Positions 60,801-64,000 of a stretch of DNA of 64,000 nt are shown in pieces (position 1 is the stretch's first letter; each line of letters starts with the position of its first letter). The stretch spans positions 496,001-560,000 of the forward strand of contig NZ_BMPO01000002.1 in assembly GCF_014647635.1 (NCBI RefSeq). Reading direction: 5' to 3'. The DNA comes from Pseudomonas matsuisoli (GTDB taxonomy: Bacteria > Pseudomonadota > Gammaproteobacteria > Pseudomonadales > Pseudomonadaceae). Position numbers and translations under genes: made by a program. Under the pieces are notes generated by a model. That model did no database searches. It had not been told where the DNA came from and saw nothing but the letters and a program-made list of their open reading frames with translations.

Positions 60801-63333
60801 ACTCGAGTGTGCCGAATCCGCACACCGATTCCTCATCGCCAAAGGAAGTCCGAGTTTCGCCTGCTACGCCAACAACCACATTATCTCGGACCTGCTCGTA
60901 CTTGGCGCGCCCATCGAGCGGATGCTGCGGCAAATCGATACCGGCCTGAAATACGCCAAACATCTCGAATTCACCGATGCTCAAAGCATTCTCTATACCC
61001 AAGCGCTGTATATCCGCCGCCTTGCCGGCGAGTTTAGTGATTCGATTCCCACCCCTAGCCCTGCCGAGCTCGAAAAACGGGTTGCCCGCTCGCAAATGGC
61101 GGAACTGCGGTTCCTATGGGAGCTGTTCGAGGGCCTCTTTCAGTTCCTCGAAGGCGCCCTGAGCAGCGCATCGCGCCACCTCGACAATGCGTGGGAGCTT
61201 TCCTGGTCAGCACCTGTGCACATCCACTTGATAGACCTGGCTCTGTTCACGGTACTGAACAGGGCCGCGTTGCAAACGCAGACCGGTGTCATCCAGGACT
61301 TTGAGCGACCGATGCAGCGCCTGCAATCAGCTGCCGATACAAACCCGAGATATTTCGGCGACCGCCTTGCGTTGGCCAAGGGCGAAATCCAGCGCATCGA
61401 AGGCAATCACCTGCAAGCGCTTCTTCACTATGAGGACGCGATAGACAAGGCTGGAGCCTGCGGTGCGATCCATATTCAAGGTCTCGGCCATGAGTTGGAA
61501 AGCCGGTGCCTGGCCTTGGTCAACATGCATTACGGCGCGCGGGTCCACCTTCGTCTTGCCCGAGACGCATGGCGACGGTGGGGCGCCAAGCGCCTGGCAG
61601 ATCGACTGGAAATGTTGAACCCCGCCTTGCGCGACGCACCGCAACTTGCACCCACCCTGGCATTACCTGGCAAGAGCGAACTGGATGTCTTGGCGATTAC
61701 CAAGGCTTGCCAAGCGTTGTCGAGGGAAATCGAACCAGAAGCACTGATCAAAACCCTACTAAGCAATGCCACCACGCATGCGGGGGCCACGTTCACAGCC
61801 CTGCTGCTCGTCGCAGAGGGCAGGCTCTCGATCGAAGCAACGGGCGTCGCCCGCCCGAGCGGTATAGAAATCAACCTTCGTGATGATCTTCCCCACAACA
61901 CCGCGGTGTCGATGAGCGTGGTCCAACATGTAATGGAGCATCGGGAACCACTGGCCATGAACGGCACCGAAGCACTGCGCAGGTTCAGCCAGGATCCCTA
62001 TCTACTGGACCTCGAACGAGGGTCCGTAGGGTGTATTCCACTGCTCAAGCAAAACGCAGTCATTGGTTTGCTGTATCTCGAAAATGCCCTGATTCCTGGC
62101 ATCTTTGAGCCCGCCCGAGTGGACGTACTCGAATTGCTGGCCGCTCAGGCAGCCATCTCACTGAGTAACGCGCGCCTTTACAGCGATCTCAGCGCGGAGA
62201 ATGAGCGGCGCCGGGCTAGTGAAGATACCTTGCGCCGTACCCAGGCGCTCATGGCGCTCGGCCAGGCTGTGAACAGGTACGGGACCTTTGCGTGGAAGCC
62301 GTGCGAGGCCGCATCGTTATGGTCCGACCGGCTGCTCGATCAAGTTGGCCTTCCCCTACCCGAAAACAAGGAATACCTCGTCGATCCCACGGGCCTGGTA
62401 CATCCTGATGAGCGAACGCTTTTCGCCGGACGATTGAGTCACATCGTCACTGCCCACGAGCCCTTCCGTCTTACGTTCAGAACGGTGGCGCTTGGAGGCA
62501 GCTGTCACTATCTAGAGCTCGCCGGCGAACCTGATGACGCGGGAGACGGCTTCATCGGGGTGCTGCTGGATATCACCGACCGAACGCAGACCGAGATCGC
62601 GCTGCGTGCCGCGCGCGGCGAGCTGGAACGTACTTCCCAGGCCAGCATCCTGGGAGAGCTGGCCGCATCGATTGCTCACGAAATCAATCAGCCTCTGGCG
62701 TCGATCCTATCGAATGCGGGTGCCAGCATTCGTTGGCTGGATCGAGAAACGCCTGAAGTCGACGATGCACTTGAAGGCATTCGCGACATCGTTTCCGAAG
62801 GCAAAAGAGCCGCTGAGATCGTCAATGCCATGCGTTCGTTGGCGCGCCAGGCTCCACCGCAATGCAAACGCTTTGCGGTCGACCGAATGATTCACGATGT
62901 CCTGTCACTTACTAAAGCGGATATCCAGGATCAAAACGTGAGTCTCGTGCTAGACATCGCTCCAGCGATCAACGCATGGGGTGATCCCACGCAAATACAG
63001 CAAGTCGTTCGCAATTTGATCACGAATGCCGTAGAGGCGATGCAGCATCTGCCGCCGCTAACGCGTCGGCTATGCCTCTCGGCGCATTCGATGGGGGACG
63101 AAATCCTGGTAATTGTTCAGGACAGTGGTCCGGGCGTCTCACCCAGCGCGGAAGACCAGGTGTTCCAGGCGTTCTATACAAACAAACCCACTGGCATGGG
63201 GATGGGATTGGCGATCTGCTGGTCGATTATCAGCGCGCATGGCGGTTCACTCAGGTTCACCCGAGGACGTCGTGGCGAAAGCCTGTTCTTCTTTACCTTG
63301 CCCCTGGCCACGGACGACGCGACATGCCGCTAG
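57886..63333 (+). CDS. kinase-like/AAA/GAF/PAS hybrid sensor histidine kinase
   Basis: A 1815-residue cytoplasmic sensor. Order: protein-kinase-like domain (about 10-285), AAA/STAND-type ATPase with Walker A GEAGVGKTS (333-341) and Walker B VLFLDDLQWAD (458-468), a long helical TPR-like region (about 650-1240), GAF domain (about 1270-1430), PAS-like segment (about 1470-1570), HisKA with His1598 (SIAHEINQPL) and HATPase_c with N box (about 1708), DSGPGVSP (about 1746) and GMGMGLAIC. The kinase domain has HRDIQPAN instead of HRDxKPxN and TGF instead of DFG, so it is probably a pseudokinase. Stimulus unknown. The receiver gene 11 bases upstream is its likely partner. Confidence 0.9.
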   Translation: MAMTRGPDNRPLYRLDFSGEWPKCASRIAVDNINGLHRWRAFDERTGRSWMLVAPESAQVNDPRLDREFALAPRLSAEWAVVPQALLLTPQGQMLVLDDEDSVPLSTMRASTIQAEQFFTLAISAAAALNDVHQAGMVHRDIQPANLLCRADGVVRITGFAFASVKGQPLGTASEVGSSSLAYLAPELANCGYESATIRSDLYALGITLFELATGTRPFEAEDAPGWLHAHLAIPPPLMKSLRADLPACVEPLVGRLICKQPGLRYASALELEADLRRCFDDWQEADAATAGEARGDGGKISSLVGRAQESRDLQHALTRLLDGKGGIVLVHGEAGVGKTSLVSAGFADHGHRYLYAMSKCKALGYANPYGFLASAISSLCTSLCSGVPYGRSYWAPRLRAAVGEYGGAVTRLMPELELITGPLRSEIAPRISETRRHLHGTLLSVLQAIATEDHPLVLFLDDLQWADAESLTFLRELDADLFKHVLLVIAYRSDAVAPGTDIDRYLRHCRALPCWMQDISLGPIDGGTIAALLMTDPSLSAIERDRLHARLSQEGAVNPLYLSQAIAAIRENATVADTSLGVMSSLMDLRFAHLPTKTMDVLEKLALLGNETGLEELACACDATGRSLRMWLKPALAAGLIAEHRTGLSFTHDSIWEALLARLSQASIQAMHLEFAIRFTQAVAEDRQPKRVHRAASHVLRVPADAFDGCCHETLVELLIEAAYQARGRVAATVALDYLEYAQRLQPDITTGDGDRACGLRIVYGQCLILDAAYEAADRYINEHLAQTKRFDHCADLYRLRCEICSLQGNYRAALDSIRSGIATLAPDISLTLERPAADRLGRAVNDLIGPNPKNRFAALQYLDDDQVQAVIDLLRAIIVPGSFVEPDLMLIASSHIVRLTLEYGISAAGVEGLAWFGVCMAHHHGLYDQASAYTELAADLSEQSRFAKVRGAALIALERTSVWTKPLPYALECAESAHRFLIAKGSPSFACYANNHIISDLLVLGAPIERMLRQIDTGLKYAKHLEFTDAQSILYTQALYIRRLAGEFSDSIPTPSPAELEKRVARSQMAELRFLWELFEGLFQFLEGALSSASRHLDNAWELSWSAPVHIHLIDLALFTVLNRAALQTQTGVIQDFERPMQRLQSAADTNPRYFGDRLALAKGEIQRIEGNHLQALLHYEDAIDKAGACGAIHIQGLGHELESRCLALVNMHYGARVHLRLARDAWRRWGAKRLADRLEMLNPALRDAPQLAPTLALPGKSELDVLAITKACQALSREIEPEALIKTLLSNATTHAGATFTALLLVAEGRLSIEATGVARPSGIEINLRDDLPHNTAVSMSVVQHVMEHREPLAMNGTEALRRFSQDPYLLDLERGSVGCIPLLKQNAVIGLLYLENALIPGIFEPARVDVLELLAAQAAISLSNARLYSDLSAENERRRASEDTLRRTQALMALGQAVNRYGTFAWKPCEAASLWSDRLLDQVGLPLPENKEYLVDPTGLVHPDERTLFAGRLSHIVTAHEPFRLTFRTVALGGSCHYLELAGEPDDAGDGFIGVLLDITDRTQTEIALRAARGELERTSQASILGELAASIAHEINQPLASILSNAGASIRWLDRETPEVDDALEGIRDIVSEGKRAAEIVNAMRSLARQAPPQCKRFAVDRMIHDVLSLTKADIQDQNVSLVLDIAPAINAWGDPTQIQQVVRNLITNAVEAMQHLPPLTRRLCLSAHSMGDEILVIVQDSGPGVSPSAEDQVFQAFYTNKPTGMGMGLAICWSIISAHGGSLRFTRGRRGESLFFFTLPLATDDATCR

Positions 63334-63638
63334 CGACTACGCCAAGACGTTCTCCGAGCGCTTGATGCTGGTGAGCCCAAGAAGCGGCCACGACGTTCAG
63401 AACTGCCAGCGCACGGACACCAAACTCGAGTATGCCGCATGGCCGTATACAGCCGCCTGTTGTCAGGATACTTCCGCTTTTAGTCCGCCCATTGCCACCT
63501 GCTTGAATAATAATGATTCCTAGAAAAACATCCCGCTTACGTCTTTACCTCTGCGGGATGCCCCATCGCGACGCGGGCCACAACGGGCTATGCCAGCCAA
63601 GGCATCTGTACGTTGCGCGATTAACCCAGGCTCAAAGG
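63334..63638. other. gap after the hybrid kinase
   Basis: 305 bases with no supported gene. An in-frame ATG at 63558 could extend the following winged-helix gene by 27 residues. A hairpin at 63529-63560 is the only structure noticed. Confidence 0.5.
63529..63560 (+). terminator. weak hairpin, possible terminator
   Basis: CATCCCGC and GCGGGATG form an 8-bp stem around a 16-base loop about 195 bases after the kinase gene stop. AAAAA precedes it, which would suit termination on the minus strand as well. Confidence 0.35.
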
Positions 63639-64000
63639 GTGATAAGCGTGGTTAACCTTGGCTCGGCTCTTATTTCGCTCGACGGCGGGCGACTCAAAAA
63701 AGATGGCACGCTCCTTCCTATGAGCCGACCAGCTGAACAGATCTTCAAAGTTCTGTTGTCCTCCCTTAACCAGCTGGTCACCAAAGAAGAACTACTCTCT
63801 GCCGTGTGGCCGGACCGAGTGGTCGAAGAGAACAACCTGCAAGTTCATATCTCCTCTATCCGCAAGATTGCCGGCCTTGATCGCGCCACGCTGGAAACGG
63901 TTTCAGGCCGCGGCTACCGCCTGAACGTTATGGAAGCCGGGGGTAGCGATACAACCGTCGTGCCTCCGACACGACATCGTGCTTTCCAGACCGTCGAGCC
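63639..64000 (+). CDS. winged-helix (OmpR/CadC-type) regulator, N-terminal part
   Basis: An open frame runs off the right edge (120 residues seen). It carries a Trans_reg_C winged helix: SRPAEQIFKVLLSSLNQ, VTKEELLSAVWPDRVVEE, then NNLQVHISSIRKIAG and the wing ETVSGRGYRLN. In pseudomonads such a domain at the N-terminus usually belongs to CadC-like or ATPase/adenylate-cyclase-type regulators of several hundred residues. GTG 63639 is preceded by CAGG at 8 bases; ATG 63558 and GTG 63648 are alternatives. The rest lies outside the window. Confidence 0.75.
   Translation, partial: MISVVNLGSALISLDGGRLKKDGTLLPMSRPAEQIFKVLLSSLNQLVTKEELLSAVWPDRVVEENNLQVHISSIRKIAGLDRATLETVSGRGYRLNVMEAGGSDTTVVPPTRHRAFQTVE

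Overview
The window looks like the chromosome of a Pseudomonas-type gammaproteobacterium (Pseudomonas sensu lato, possibly Stutzerimonas-like). The evidence is high GC, compact ATGA-overlapped operons, REP-like elements, GTAGGGTGGA-type repeats, and gene sets known from pseudomonads: zinc-responsive dksA2/zur/cobW, a cobN-like locus, OprC/NosA-type and ZnuD-type receptors, and urt plus urea carboxylase genes. The genus is inference. I saw no rRNA, tRNA, CRISPR array, insertion sequence or phage.

The theme is transition-metal supply, mainly zinc. Five 17-bp palindromes of the form ATGTTAY-N3-RTAACAT (12206, 12362, 12994, 51255, 52113) match the gammaproteobacterial Zur operator. They precede a peptide-type ABC importer (7367-12106, minus), dksA2, zur-cobW, a divergent pair formed by a TonB receptor/CobN-like operon (44135-51219, minus) and rpmE2, and a ZnuD-type receptor. 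The first 7.3 kb is a compact plus-strand run holding an FAD oxidoreductase, a BASS-type transporter, a gamma-carbonic anhydrase, second copies of thrS, pyrC and hisI, and a His-rich protein. It resembles known zinc-limitation cassettes, but its promoter lies outside the window. Several paralogues have lost zinc ligands (HisI2, DksA2, L31, PyrC2), while ThrS2 and the gamma-CA keep theirs.

15.5-28.1 kb is a urea assimilation block: allophanate hydrolase, urea carboxylase, a GntR regulator and the UrtABCDE importer, behind a sigma-54-like promoter. 28.1-33.2 kb is a copper region (SCO protein, three DUF2946 proteins, OprC/NosA-type receptor) with a wrecked di-haem oxidase gene. 33.3-34.3 kb is a cobalamin riboswitch before a CbiM-like permease. 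34.3-38.9 kb is an amino-acid ABC importer with a C-S lyase and a divergent LysR regulator. 38.8-44.1 kb is a second cobalamin riboswitch driving a siderophore-type receptor and a BtuFCD-like importer.

44.1-51.2 kb holds the most interesting locus: an exported, membrane-anchored CobN-like giant protein translationally coupled to a TonB receptor, an ExbB-like and an ExbD-like (DUF2149) protein and a small secreted protein, all behind a Zur box. 51.6-52.1 kb is a tandem ~140-bp repeat. After znuD come an SRPBCC protein, a DUF2256 protein, a LysR/MFS pair, and a receiver protein with a 1815-residue kinase/ATPase/GAF/histidine-kinase hybrid whose kinase-like domain lacks key catalytic residues. 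The window ends inside a winged-helix regulator.
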